Notes: generated by a model not told the origin, from the sequence alone. A DNA stretch of 60,000 nt from Tubiluchus corallicola (GCA_030141605.1 JAQGDQ010000037.1:317001-377000); one strand, 5' to 3'. Shown: positions 1 to 11,350, counted from the first letter of the stretch. Program-made: numbers and translations.

Positions 1-356
1 TTTTACGTCGACTAAGTTTCACAGATTTTTTTACCGAAACTAAAAACGTCAGAACGCCAACTTTTCCAACATGTAACTCGTTTCATCCTTAATACCTCTT
101 GTAAACGCTAAAGTTATAAAGAAACGGTGACAGGGAGAAAAAAGAAAGAGAACAAGAAAACATCAAATGCTTGGGGATTTAGGAATATCATACGGCCAAA
201 GCAACGTACATAACCTTGCACATTGTACCTCTAAATACGACATACTTATATTACACAGTAGATTAATAAATCAATGGCTATGCTTTTTTAATTTATTGCC
301 GAATAAATAAAATTTAATGCCTTTCGGTATTTGTTAATGTTCGCTTTTATATGCAG

Positions 357-3300
357 CTGTACAGGAAGAGAGAGGACCTAGAAAGAACAAAGACAACAAA
401 CAAAAATCCGGTGACTTGGCGGAAACAAAGGCAAAACGTTCTGCTAAACATCCGGGACAGCACCACCACCACCACCACCATAATCATCTTCATCAGTCCA
501 CGTCACAGTCAGCGATGCCGCCAACGTCACTACCATATTCGTTCATGTTTCCGCTTACGCAAGCAGCAGTCGTCTCTAGTCACGTGAGCACTATAGGTAA
601 ATGAAAATTTTACTAAAAATGTTTATTTATAAATTACCGCTCTTAATAGGTAAAAGGTAAATGGGTAAACATAATAGATAAAATGAGATTTGGAAACATT
701 TTTTTCTATTTCAGCACCGCCGTTTCCAGCGTTTCCTCTATTTCGCAGCAATGCGTTCTCTCCTATACCAGGTGCTACGCCTAGGCAGAAGGACGGCATA
801 GGACTCAGCACAGAAAATAAAAGCGCTTTTACTAAAGTTCTACCCTCTTCGCAACTCCTGCCAGTGCCCGCACTAAATGCACTTTCAGTCGATAGAGGTA
901 TGCATGCACAATTGGGTATTTTTAGCCTTTGTCAAATTTTTGAAACACAGAAAAAAGTATATTTACAGCATGTATGTATATAAGTATGCATAAATAGACT
1001 TTCGATAATATTATAGGTGAGAGGCCACCGTGGTTATGCAACTCATTTGACTGCTTGGTTGGAAATTAAATGGCTAATGCTTTGAGTAAATATGACTTGC
1101 TAAAAGACCTCTGCTGGTTCAGTGCCTCATCTCAATATACCCAGCTCCACATCCTTGTTTAGTAGCGCCTGTCGTTGAGTGCTGGGTTTCGGATAGCAAT
1201 CTGATGAAGTGTGTAAAAATATATGTTACAGCCAATGAGAAAAATTTAGACAATTTTTAAAATTCCTAGGCATTTCATATAAAACCTACGTATTTCGGGA
1301 AAATTATGAAATAAATGTTTGCGCTACGACGCTTTCAAACTTTCCCTAGACATTTTGTATGACAACTAGAATCTATATAGATGGCGCAAATTGACTTTGG
1401 CAAAGTGTAAAATGAACATAATTCGCGTTTAATCTCAACTTTTCTTAGACATTTTGTGCATCAATTAGGCATTGTATAGAATGCATAAGACGACTTAGTC
1501 AAATTTGTCTGTGAGTTAACTCATTACCTTTGTTAAAGAATTTTGCTCATTTCTGACAAACCGTTTTCAATAGCTGCTTTTTAACGAATGTTTTTCCGAA
1601 TAAGGAAATAATATGGCGACATTTACTTCGTTTCCTAATATAAGGCTGCCAAAATTACATTGAATTTCATCCACGATGTTGTACTTATCACAGAACAATA
1701 CTTGCGCATTACTAACAAAGATGTCATGTCGATTCTGCCGCTTCTATTGTTATTTTCTTTTCCTTTTTCCAAACAATTAAATGTGCTGTGAAATTTTCAG
1801 ATTCACTGGTATCAAAGCAGGGAGAATTGTTTCAAGAGTTGGCAGCTCAGATTCTCTTTGCCACTGTGAGACGAGCTCGAGGCAACGAATTTTTCCAGCT
1901 GATTACACAAGCTGATCAAGTGGCGCTGATAGAGGAAGTATGGAGTGAATTGTTTTTACTGGAAGCCGCCTACTGGCCTGTAGATATCTGCGCTATGATC
2001 AAATATTTAAATGTTGATTTGCATCAAATTTTCAAGGTAATATAATTTTACGTGTTGTCAGCAATCACTTACAGTCCACGGTTTTAAAATTCGCACGTCT
2101 TCCTCTATCTTGCATAGTTTTGATTCTTATATACTATTTAACTGAAACATCTATAAAGTACTTCATTCAGTTCTAACATAGTTAAAACAATTAAAGTTGG
2201 TACTTGCTTGGCATTAAACAACGCAAATTTTAACTGGGCATAAATCAATTAAACCCAAACGAAATGCATATAGTCATATAGATTCACGTAAAGTTTCCGT
2301 TTAAAAGCACGCTGAAAAGTGAAAATTGTTGTTAAAATGTGGATGTCTCCAAAGCTTTTTATTAATAAACATCAAATTGATTATCAATTTGTAGTTTGCT
2401 AGTAGAAGTTCATATCATAATTAGCATAAATTCATATCATGGATTAGCATTAAAATGCTAATTAATTTTTATTCAGATAAATTAATAACGGGGGGAAAAT
2501 TTTCAGACATCTGACTCGCTAGTTCTGCATCAAATTCATCACGTGATCGCCACATGTCAAATGGCAGCGGCAGACGCCACGGAGCTCACACTGCTTGAAT
2601 CCATTGTACTTTGTCGTTCAGGTAATCCACTTTGTTTTTTATTTGTAAAAGTATAGGGCCTACATGCACTATATATCCTTCTTTAAACTCGTAACAATTA
2701 TGTCGGCCTATTTTTTTGTTTTTGTTACCACATTTGCATCCGTTTAAAAAGGAAAACAGGTACTGTCAGGTAGTGTTTCTTGAACTGTGACCTGCTGACA
2801 TCTTTTTGCAACGTGACAGTTATAGCCGACCACTCATAGTTTGGAAAGACTGAATTTTTAGTTATTCCCAAGTGAACGAAACTATACTGACTCCACACGC
2901 CAGTGTTAGTTTCCCACAAATTATGACTTGCAGATCACTTTATTACAAACGTATTTGGCTTAAAATTAATGTACTTGTAGGTTTTGTCTTTTTTCGCAAA
3001 AATGAGAGTTCTAATACATGTTTGTATGACTCGAGGTCATCATGCTTATCACGTAGACTTTTTGTTTCCATAATTTCTAACTTTTTGGTTGATTACGTTA
3101 GTTTGTAAACGCCTATATAAACTCCTTAAAATAATGATTTCTTAGGATAGTAATACAGAAAAAATACTGTGGCAAAACAATTGCTTGAATCATAGCTATC
3201 ACACAAGTCTCTATATAGAATATTATAGAAGTCTCTATAAGAAAAAGAAACATCGGCTTATAAAATATTGCTGAATTGGCAAAACAAAACAAAATAAATG

Positions 3301-3555
3301 TTTGTTGTTGTTTGTTTTTCAGATTGTAAGAAGCAATTAACTGACACAAAACGTGTTCAGTTGTTACAGGAGAGAGCTCAGCTGACTCTAGCCCAATATT
3401 GCACCTCAGCCTATTCACAGCAACCTGCTAAATTCGGAAAGCTTCTTCTATTGCTTCCCTGCCTGAAAAATATCCCGTCTCACATAGTCGAAGAGGTGTT
3501 TTTCAAAAAGACCATTGGCAGTGTTCCTATACAGCATATTTTAAGGAGCATATAG
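357..3555 (+). CDS. NR2E-type nuclear receptor (TLX/PNR class), 3' part
   Basis: Ligand-regulated or orphan transcription factor acting in the nucleus. Five exons join in frame: 357-596, 715-897, 1801-2036, 2507-2621, 3323-3555 (334 full codons visible plus stop). The first exon opens with the post-zinc-finger AVQEERGPR segment, so the DNA-binding domain lies in exons before the window. A hinge with a seven-His run and a Pro/Ser-rich stretch follows (exons 1-2). The ligand-binding domain (exons 3-5) shows the signature DQVALIEEVWSELFLLEAA, then FGKLLLLLP and EEVFFKKTIG. The WSELFLL part resembles NR2E3/PNR, while ERGPR and EEVFFKKTIG resemble NR2E1/TLX, so I assign only the subfamily. Phases at all junctions agree (1,1,0,1). 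The protein ends about nine residues after FFKKTIG, shorter than I remember for vertebrate members, so helix 12 looks truncated. Intron gaps hold nothing recognisable. Confidence 0.92.
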
Positions 3556-3646
3556 TTCGAAATGATCACGTATTCGTGCAATTTTTTTAGCTAATTAGTA
3601 TTATAAATGTAGCTGAACAAACATATAAAGCATGTAAATATTGTAA

Positions 3647-3652
3647 ATTAAA
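3647..3652 (+). promoter_or_regulatory. putative poly(A) signal (ATTAAA) of the NR2E gene
   Basis: ATTAAA lies about 90 nt after the receptor stop codon in an AT-rich 3' region. It is the common variant of the AATAAA signal. Assignment is by position only. Confidence 0.4.
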
Positions 3653-3756
3653 GCATTTCCTGCATCTGTAGTAATTATTATCCTTGTGCAATATGCTTTG
3701 CCAAAAACTGTTATATTAAAGCGTTTTAAGGACTAGCTTGATGATGTTTTTGATAA

Positions 3757-4042
3757 TTAACATAGAGCGTTAATTGACCTGTTCTCAAATTTAACTACAT
3801 TGAAAAAATATTCAACAAGTTTTATCATAGCTGAAAAATGCCATTAAAATAAAAAGGTGAAAAAGTATTACTTTTATTTACTTTGTTTGTTTACCATAAT
3901 CAACAAAGAGCGTTAATTGAACTTTTCTCAAATTTAACTACAGTGAAAAAGTATTCAGCAAGTTTTATCATAGCTGAAAAAGGCCGTTAAAATAAAAAGC
4001 TGAAAACATTACTTTCATTTACTTTGTTTGTTTACCATAATA
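3757..4042 (+). repeat. tandem duplication, two ~143-bp copies
   Basis: Two adjacent copies with a period of 143 bp, starting near AGAGCGTTAATTGA at 3764 and again at 3907. Both contain the CTCAAATTTAACTAC and GTTTTATCATAGCTGAAAAA segments and end with TTTACTTTGTTTGTTTACC. They differ by scattered substitutions. No coding capacity is seen. Confidence 0.85.
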
Positions 4043-4399
4043 ACATATATATAAATACTTGGGCATTTTCTCTACACTGTTAGCTCAACGTTTAGGGTTA
4101 AACGTGTCCTGGGTTAATCCACTCAACACCATGTGATATTCTGCAATAAATGACGTCGAGATAATAACTAGACTACTGTTCATTACAAAGTCATAAACTG
4201 AAGATTCTGCAATATGACTGGAACTGCAACATGAATCCCAAATACAACATCAGTGCACGATTGCTATTTTGTACTGTGAACTGCAAAATAAATCTTGACC
4301 TTTCGGTCAAGGTCAGAATTTTGCTTTAATTCATTTTGCCCTACTTAATTCTTTTCAAAATCCATTCACTTTCTTTCATTTCCTTTCCAACAGATGCCT

Positions 4400-4790
4400 G
4401 TATTGGATTGGGATGGTATTGTTTATACATTGTATAATAATTGCTCATAATGCAAAACATTCAGCAAAAATTTTCGTTTTATATACACACGTTTTATTTC
4501 ATTGTATCGTCTGCCGTGGCCGTTCCTAAAAGAAACCATGCATGATATGTTGCACACAGTGAGCGTAGACAGCTTGGGTTGAATTCTGGTAATCTTGCAA
4601 GTCTTATGTCTACTTGCTACATGGGGCGATGAAATCCTAACTGCAGTATTTATACTGCCATTCTAGTCCGCAACACAGTCTGTACGCACTTTGATATCGA
4701 ACATGAGTTTAGCTGCCATTGCACATTTTGCATAAATTTCTGCTCTATGCCGGCCTGCTTCGGTTTCTTGAATCTTGCTCACAATTTTCG
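4400..4790 (-). pseudogene. secreted Cys-rich protein locus, copy 1 (fragment)
   Basis: The minus strand encodes a segment containing GRHRAEIYAKCAMAAKL and FDIKV, clearly related to the middle of the copies at about 7.6 and 10.8 kb. The signal-peptide half is absent; unrelated sequence lies where it should be. After FDIKV one base is missing relative to copy 2, so the Cys-rich end is out of frame. The 3' flank (AT-rich, with an AATAAA on the minus strand near 4490) is also shared with the other copies, showing that a larger unit was duplicated. I read it as a dead fragment. Confidence 0.65.
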
Positions 4791-5395
4791 CGGCATTCAT
4801 TTTCATTTTTTTGTTTTATGTTTACGTTTTGAAGAATGTTAATTTGAATAATGTTTCACAAATTATGTTGATGTGTGAAATGTCATTTTGTTAATAAACT
4901 ACCATTATCATGAGTGCAACATTCGGGCATGCTAACAAACTGCGTGTACAGGGACAACACTGGCACATTAAACCAAGTATGAAATCTTGTGCATTTTTTA
5001 TAAATCATGAGTGTGAATTCTCGTGTAATGTAATTGTATATCTAAGCAGGCGACTAACTTCACAAATAGCGCAATTACTTTTCGTGTGAGACGGCTATCA
5101 TCGCTCGATAAAAACGTCAAAAGATATTTTTCTGTCGCGTTAAGTAACATCATTCAAGAAGAAATCAAGTAGCAAAGCTTTTAGCACAGCGGGAAGACAT
5201 GACATAATGGTTATTATGAAAGGGAATGCCTCATAGTTCGGAGCATACTTTTATTTAGAAATTATATTACGATCTGTGAAAGTGTTCAGTACTGACAGAT
5301 TGACTGTGCTTTGCTATTTTTATACAGTTCAACATATGTACTGCACACCGGAAGGAGTTTACAAGTCGCTACACAATTTAAATAGCCTCACCACA

Positions 5396-5449
5396 CTAAC
5401 CCTATCACTAACCCTAACTCTAATCCGAACGCTAACCCTAATCCTAATC
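5396..5449. repeat. interstitial telomere-like hexamers
   Basis: Nine consecutive hexamers related to CTAACC (the complement of the TTAGGG-type telomere repeat), with single-base variants such as CTATCA, CTAACT, CTAATC and CGAACG. The six-base register holds throughout. Reading it as protein gives a Thr-Leu repeat, which is an artefact. Confidence 0.8.
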
Positions 5450-5839
5450 CGCTACACGAACTAATTTCTTGTGTGTGAAGAATTGTAAGCTTTAGCCACT
5501 GCACCTAGCACATAGCTTCCTAATATGCTCGGATATGGCATGAACGAAGCGTAGCTCATCATCATCATCAAAGAAAACCCCGAGATGCAGGATAAAAATA
5601 AATTGGCACAATGTGTTAGCAGTGTGGCTGGTGAGACCCGACAACCACGCATCCATTTACTAACCAGGCATTACAGTAATCAGAGAACGACCAGAGTGTA
5701 GGCTTATATCGACGTAAATCAATGTGTTTCTGTAAATTTGTAATATGTGTTATATGTTGTGTTTGTTTGTAGGTAAATAATTATTGTAACTAGATTGTAC
5801 TTGCAAATAAAGGAAAATAAAAGCATTATAATAATAATA

Positions 5840-6180
5840 AGTCTCTCTCGATGAGTTGATGAGTTGACGAAATGATAGACTAAAAAACGATAAATCGGCA
5901 AAATTTGCTATTATTTAAATGCGTACTGGCGAAATGATGCACTAGCAAGAAGACACAAGCGAAATAATAGGCTGGCGAAGAACACCACTATTTAAATGTG
6001 TTGTATACTATTTCAAATGTCCACTGGACCACAGGGTGAAATGTACCAGTGTTTGAATGTATGTTTCTGATAATCAATATTTTTAACAGCTACTGCAAAA
6101 CAGTTGAATAGCAAAATCATACACTGGCTAATGACAAACTGACGAAATGATGCACTGATGATACATTGGTGTATCGTGCC
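5840..6180. repeat. degenerate minisatellite-like stretch
   Basis: Recurrent near-copies of (G)ACGAAATGATGCACT and CTGGCGAAATGATG around 5866, 5928 and 6132, with TATTTAAATG repeated between them. Spacing is irregular. Probably a decayed tandem repeat or foldback element; no terminal structure is clear. Confidence 0.4.
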
Positions 6181-6839
6181 CTGATGTAAAGCGACACATA
6201 ATCGAAGATAATAATTCAGGAATTTGATAATCTAGTTTCGTCCGTTTTCCAGAATTGATTGTCAGGAAGAATGGGCTGACCTCCAATTTTTTTGGCCAAC
6301 GTATTAATTCGAGGTACAATAATAATGTTATTTTATCTACTCACAATTAAGCCACTCTACCTCATATCTCATACCTTAATCTCAAGTTAAGAAAAACCCG
6401 ATTTTAACGCAGATTTTCTTGCTAGGCAAATCTAAATACTAGATGCAAATTATAAGAAATAAGAAACAAAGGCGAGAAAAATCTTTGAAATTCACCATTC
6501 GAAATTAGTTTTGATAGACTTGATTAAAATTTCAAAAATCATTATATTCTAGAAAAATAACACAATGCCACTGATTTATGATCAGAGATTTACATTTCCA
6601 AGCTGTTTGAAGTATTAATATAACACTTAAAATTCCTCTTATTTTATGCGAATTAAATGCTAATTTTTAATTAACTTTAAAAAGTGCACGTGTGCATGAA
6701 GGACACAGTTAACGTTGCAATTTCTCTCTTTTCAAATTTAAGGATCAAATGGAGTAAAATTTTGTGTCAGTTAAGGGCTGCTCCTCTATAATTTTGCCAT
6801 TATTCTACATACTGTGTTAAATGTCTGATCCTAATAAAC

Positions 6840-8165
6840 GTCTTATTAAAATCAAAAATTGAGAGACAGATTAAGTGATTAGTATATTAAATTTCTTGGA
6901 ATGAGCATCATAAATTAGTTGCAAATGAAATTTTAAAAAATGTTGGAATAATAGTCAAGGTTAGAGATTCACTAGCAAAGTATATTTTCCCTTTATTATA
7001 TATACATCACGAATTCTACCTTAATAAGTAGTGTAATATTGTGTCGGCAAGTAATTACCATCGCGGCTTTAAAAATTGTACATATTACAAAAACGCATAA
7101 TAAGAGCCATAACGTGTGCACCTTTCAGGACATATGCTGCTCCACTTCTTAAACAAAGTTCTGGGATTTTTAAATATTTATGATATTAATATTATTTAGT
7201 TTGATATATTTGAAAGAACAAAGAATGGTTATGTAAAATTCTGAAGAACGAAATATACTACGATGGTCAAAATAAAATGCAAAGTATGGAAACTTTAAAC
7301 GCATTATCAATTATAGAAACATCTGGTTTTTGATCTCAATAAATTCGCCAACTTAAATATACGAAACTCATAGAATTAGCTTCTGTGTTAGATTGGTCTA
7401 TTAATTAGTTCTGTTTTACTGTATAAGAATTTCTCTTCATAACAGAGAACACTCGGCAAAGTTTTCATTTTATATACACGCATTTTATTTCACTGTATCA
7501 TGGCTGTCTCTAAAAGAAACCATGCATGACATGCTGCATGAGTGCAGACAGTCTGCGTTGATTTTAATACCCCTTATGCATGTCTACATAGGGGGCTGAA
7601 GTCTTCACAGCAATTCTTATACTGCCAATCTAATCCGCAACACATTCTGTACATCACTTTGATATCGAATATGAGTTTAACTGACATTGCACAATGTGAA
7701 CAAATTTTTGTTCTATGCCGCCCTTCTTCGGTTCCTTGAACGCATTTAATTTTTTTCTTCTTTGGTCCATTCAATTATTGTTTTCCAATGTTCCTCTCTC
7801 CATTTCTTCTGATACTTTGGACTACATCCATATGACGCAGATATTATCGCCAAGAAAAATATTGGAAGAAAAATGCAAGTTCTAAATAAATGCATCTGCA
7901 GTTTAACAGTACAAAAAATTCTTCTTTGATATTTATGGCTAGCCATGCTAAAAATTCTGTTCGAATGCTCTAGAATAAAAGTGATAAGCTGGATGTTTCC
8001 AACTTCCAATCATCGTTGTAATCAGAAATGTAATTGGTATTACCTAGAAAGATTGTCATATGTCACAATCGTATTTTAATTACAATAGTAATATGGAATT
8101 AAACTTTTTAGAACGCAGCATTCGCTTTTAGTTTGGAATTGCTTGCCGAACCTTCCTATTTTTAT
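6840..8165. repeat. duplicated segment, unit A
   Basis: About 1.3 kb that aligns by eye with 10190-11350 along its length: shared stretches include TTAGTATATTAAATTTCT, ATTGGTATTACCT and GTATTTTAATTACAATA, in the same order and orientation. It carries copy 2 of the secreted Cys-rich protein locus. A shorter related piece occurs at 4400-4790. Confidence 0.8.
7574..7897 (-). pseudogene. secreted Cys-rich protein locus, copy 2 (frameshifted)
   Basis: Translation from the ATG at 7897 starts MHLFRTCIFLPIFFLAIISA, a good signal peptide, followed by a Cys, a basic PKYQKKW segment and WTKEE. An A-run then shifts the frame by one base relative to copy 3. In the next frame the protein continues with CVQGTEEGRHRTKICSHC and a Cys-rich end containing two CC pairs and a last Cys before the stop. 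Joined in one frame this would be a small secreted disulfide-rich protein of about 105 residues. An AATAAA on the minus strand near 7487 fits a 3' end. I do not recognise the family. A sequencing error in the A-run or a tiny intron are alternatives to a true frameshift. Confidence 0.6.
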
Positions 8166-8191
8166 GTAATTTATCGTATATACTAATTTCG

Positions 8192-8193
<2 letters not shown>

Positions 8194-8244
<51 letters not shown>
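8194..8244. repeat. (TA)n microsatellite
   Basis: About 25 perfect TA units. It marks the left edge of sequence inserted between duplicated units A and B. Confidence 0.95.
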
Positions 8245-8245
<1 letters not shown>

Positions 8246-8479
8246 CCGACGAGGCTATAGCTCCAACGACGGCGATCTATATGTTAAACGACAGACATAG
8301 ATTTGCCATTGTGGGTTATTTTTCGAATCGGGCCCACCGGGAGGAACACTAGGCAAAAAACCTCCAAAATGGCCATTTTGGGTCGTTTTTTGCGAAATTT
8401 CTACCTCTGATTTCTGGTGAACGGGAATGGACCGGGGATGGTGCCGGTAACAGTCAAATAGTCCGTTCAACGGTGCGTG

Positions 8480-8860
8480 TTATAGTCATATATAGAATTC
8501 GCGCCAGGGCCACGGTGTCCCGTAACGGGCATTTTTCTGGACCCTACTCCCGATTTTTTCAAAATTTTAAGCAAACATCCTATAAAAAATATTCTACTGG
8601 CGCTTGGTGGGGCTTTCGGAAGAAGATGTAGTTTTTTAGAAAGAGGAGGAACAGGGCTACAACGTGCTGTGGGTCTCTTCTAGACTCGCCTACACCAAGA
8701 GGAGCTGCGATGAGTTGATTAGAGGTTCCATTTTGGACGATTCTCACTTAGAAAACTGCTGCCGCAATGCCAATGTTCTGACGTCATCCTTTGTACTCTG
8801 CCAATAATTTTGTCCAGTAAAAGCTGCTACTGGCTTTGCGTTATAAATGAGGACTATGTA
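8480..8860 (+). mobile_element. dispersed structured repeat, copy 1
   Basis: About 370 bp related along its length to 56225-56590, same orientation. Shared landmarks are GATTTTTTCAAAATTT, AGAAAGAGGA, GAGGTTCCATTTTGG and CGATT(T/C)TCACTTAGAA. An inverted pair CTTGGTG (8603-8609) and CACCAAG (8693-8699) can form a hairpin stem that is also present in the other copy. The sequence just before it (8245-8480) is richer in G+C and CpG than its surroundings, suggesting recent insertion. Class is unknown; no coding frame or target-site duplication is clear. Confidence 0.7.
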
Positions 8861-9004
8861 GGTTGTAAGACGTTCGCGCATTATTGATTACAAGTGGATT
8901 TTATATGCAAAATTTTTTGCTATCCCCCTCAAAAACGCATCCCGACCTCGGAATGATAAGTCAGATTACAGTAAACTTACAAATGTAAGCTCCTGTTTTG
9001 ATAG

Positions 9005-9103
9005 AACTAAACAGTAAAAATGTAACAGCATAAATGTTTAAAATAAGTCCATTGAAGAAAGCACTAAACAGTAAAAATGTAACAGCACATTGAAGAAAGC
9101 ATG
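9005..9103. repeat. 57-bp period direct repeat
   Basis: ACTAAACAGTAAAAATGTAA occurs at 9006 and 9063, each followed by an ATTGAAGAAAGCA segment. It is a short local tandem duplication. Confidence 0.75.
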
Positions 9104-9716
9104 ACAGTGTAGAAAGTCTGGAAGCTAGTGTCCGTGACAGAATTCAGGTACCGGCAAGCAGCTAGAGAGAAGAGTTGTAGAGTGCAACTACAACTTTCAG
9201 ACCGTACTTGCGGCACGTCACGATGCACTGATCAAACAAATCACGCCCATGAACATCAGAACGTTGTACTGCAGCCTACCACTGGCAAAAAGCACATGTA
9301 AAAAAAGCTTACGTTCACTTGCAGAGAAGTGCAGCATAGTGAGCATACTCAAACTGAATGTTGAGTTGTCCATTAACAGTTCATGGCTGGGCTCATTGCA
9401 TCATCCTACTTCTGAGACTAATGAACTGCAGGTGGTAAATGAGGCCGACAAGGGCTAAAACTATCCAGGTTGGTTCTGTACCAGCAGATGCGGAGGCCAA
9501 GCAGACTATAACTCTTCTGACATCCATCCACGAAACAACAGAATGATAATTACATCAAGTAGATTTAAAACCAAAAACAATGATGAAATAGAGTTTGCAC
9601 TGTCATGGATTACACTAACTGGACCAGTAAAAGAACAGAGATGACCGCTTTTATACAGGCCAGAATCATTGCTTGGCTTCAACAGAAACCTACATTTTGC
9701 GTGAAAGGGGTGTTCA

Positions 9717-9720
<4 letters not shown>

Positions 9721-9754
<34 letters not shown>

Positions 9755-10093
9755 ATGTAATATAATGTAATGTAATGTAATATAATGTAATATAATATAA
9801 TATAATATAATATAATATAATATAATATAATATAATATAATATAATATAATATAATATAATATAATATAATATAATATAATATAATATAATATAATATAA
9901 TATAATATAATATAATATAATATAATATAATATAATATAATATAATATAATATAATATAATATAATATAATATAATATAATATAATATAATATAATATAA
10001 TATAATATAATATAATATAATATAATATAATATAATATAATATAATATAATATAATATAATATAATATAATATAATATAATATAATATAATAT
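9721..10093. repeat. (TA)n then long TATAA array
   Basis: About 28 bp of TA repeats, a short stretch of TATAATGTAA variants, then some 300 bp of almost perfect TATAA pentamers. It ends just before the start of duplicated unit B. Confidence 0.95.
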
Positions 10094-10189
10094 TGTTACG
10101 AAGGCGAAATGCCCTTTATTTTCGACCCTCCCCCTCTACATTGTGATAGTTTCATCCATTACGAAGCCATTACATATCAACGTTGAAAT

Positions 10190-11350
10190 CAGTAATTGCG
10201 AGATAGATCAGATTATTAGTATATTAAATTTCTAGGTGTGAACTGATGAGTATATGTCTTGGCACTAAGCATCTTAAATTGATTGCAAATAAAATTTCAA
10301 GAAAATCTTAGAATATTGTTTAAGGTAGACATTTATTGGCACAGTGTATTGGAAAATGAAATCTACCATGATAACAAAACTGACGGTAAAATAAATTACG
10401 AACGTATGGAAACTTTTACAACACATTATCTATTATATACACAATATCAAATCTCATTTACTTTTTGGTCTCAATAAATAGGCCGGAACTAAAGACACCA
10501 AACTTTTTTAGAGCGCCGGATTGGTCTTGTTGAGTTTGTTTTATTGTATAGTAATTGTATAACCCCGTACTAAGTTGAATTTGTTTTATTGTATTATAAT
10601 TGGTCATTGTAACGCAGAACACTCTTCAAATATTTTAATTTCATATAAATATCATTTTATTTAATTGTATCGCGGTTGTTCCTAAGCAAGACTATGTCAC
10701 GCTGCACACAAGGAGTGGACAAAGTTTAGGCTGAATTCTGGTAGCATGTATCTAACATTTAGTAACATTCTTGTTACATGAGACAGTGAAGCGCTTAGTG
10801 CAATCCGTATACCACCATTCTTTTTGTACGTCAGTTTGATTTCGAGTATTTGTTTTACTGCCATTGCACAATATGAACAAATTTTTGTTCTATACCGTCC
10901 TGCATCAGTTCCTTGAACACAGTTATATTTATCTTCTTTGGTCCATCCAATTATTGTTTTCCAACTATCCATTCTCCATTTCTTCTGATATTTTGGACCG
11001 CATCCATATGGCGCAGACACTGTTACCAGGAAAAATACTGGAAGAAAAAAGCAAGTTTTAAATAAATGCATCTGCAGCTTAACAATAGAAAAAAATCATT
11101 GAAATTTAAGACGAATCATGTTAGAAATTCTATTTGAATGTTCTAGAATGAAAGTGTGACGCTGGATATTTCCAAATTTCAGTCGTCGCTGTAGTCATAA
11201 CTATAATTGGTATTACCTGAAAATTGTCATTATGTCACAATTGTATTTTAATTACAATAACAATTTAGAATCAAACTTTTAGAATGCAGTACTCGGTTTT
11301 AAATTGGAATTCGTTGCTGAATCATTTTTCTGTTTTTGTGTTACTTATTT
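10190..11350. repeat. duplicated segment, unit B
   Basis: Counterpart of 6840-8165 with the same order of landmarks (ATTAGTATATTAAATTTCT, AGAACACTC, TTGGTATTACCT, TTTTAATTACAATA). It contains copy 3 of the secreted Cys-rich protein locus. The two units are separated by the insert holding the dispersed repeat and AT microsatellites. Confidence 0.8.
10697..11071 (-). CDS. small secreted protein, copy 3 (open frame, altered C terminus)
   Basis: A 124-residue open frame from ATG at 11071; an in-frame stop lies a few codons upstream, so this is the natural start. Residues 1-20 are a hydrophobic signal peptide. The mature part has Cys24, then PKYQKKW, a Trp-rich segment, NCVQGTDAGRYRTKICSYC near residues 51-68, and a Lys-rich stretch. 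Copies 2 and 1 continue with a Cys-rich end, but here about 13 bases are missing after the ILEIKLTY segment, so the last 40 or so residues come from another frame and lack the paired cysteines. It may be expressed as an altered protein or be a pseudogene. Family not recognised; no similarity that I can name. Confidence 0.5.
   Translation of the reverse strand: MHLFKTCFFLPVFFLVTVSAPYGCGPKYQKKWRMDSWKTIIGWTKEDKYNCVQGTDAGRYRTKICSYCAMAVKQILEIKLTYKKNGGIRIALSASLSHVTRMLLNVRYMLPEFSLNFVHSLCAA

Noticed and set aside
5276-5464. Open frame with a Thr-Leu repeat
   Set aside because: Produced by the telomere-like hexamers.
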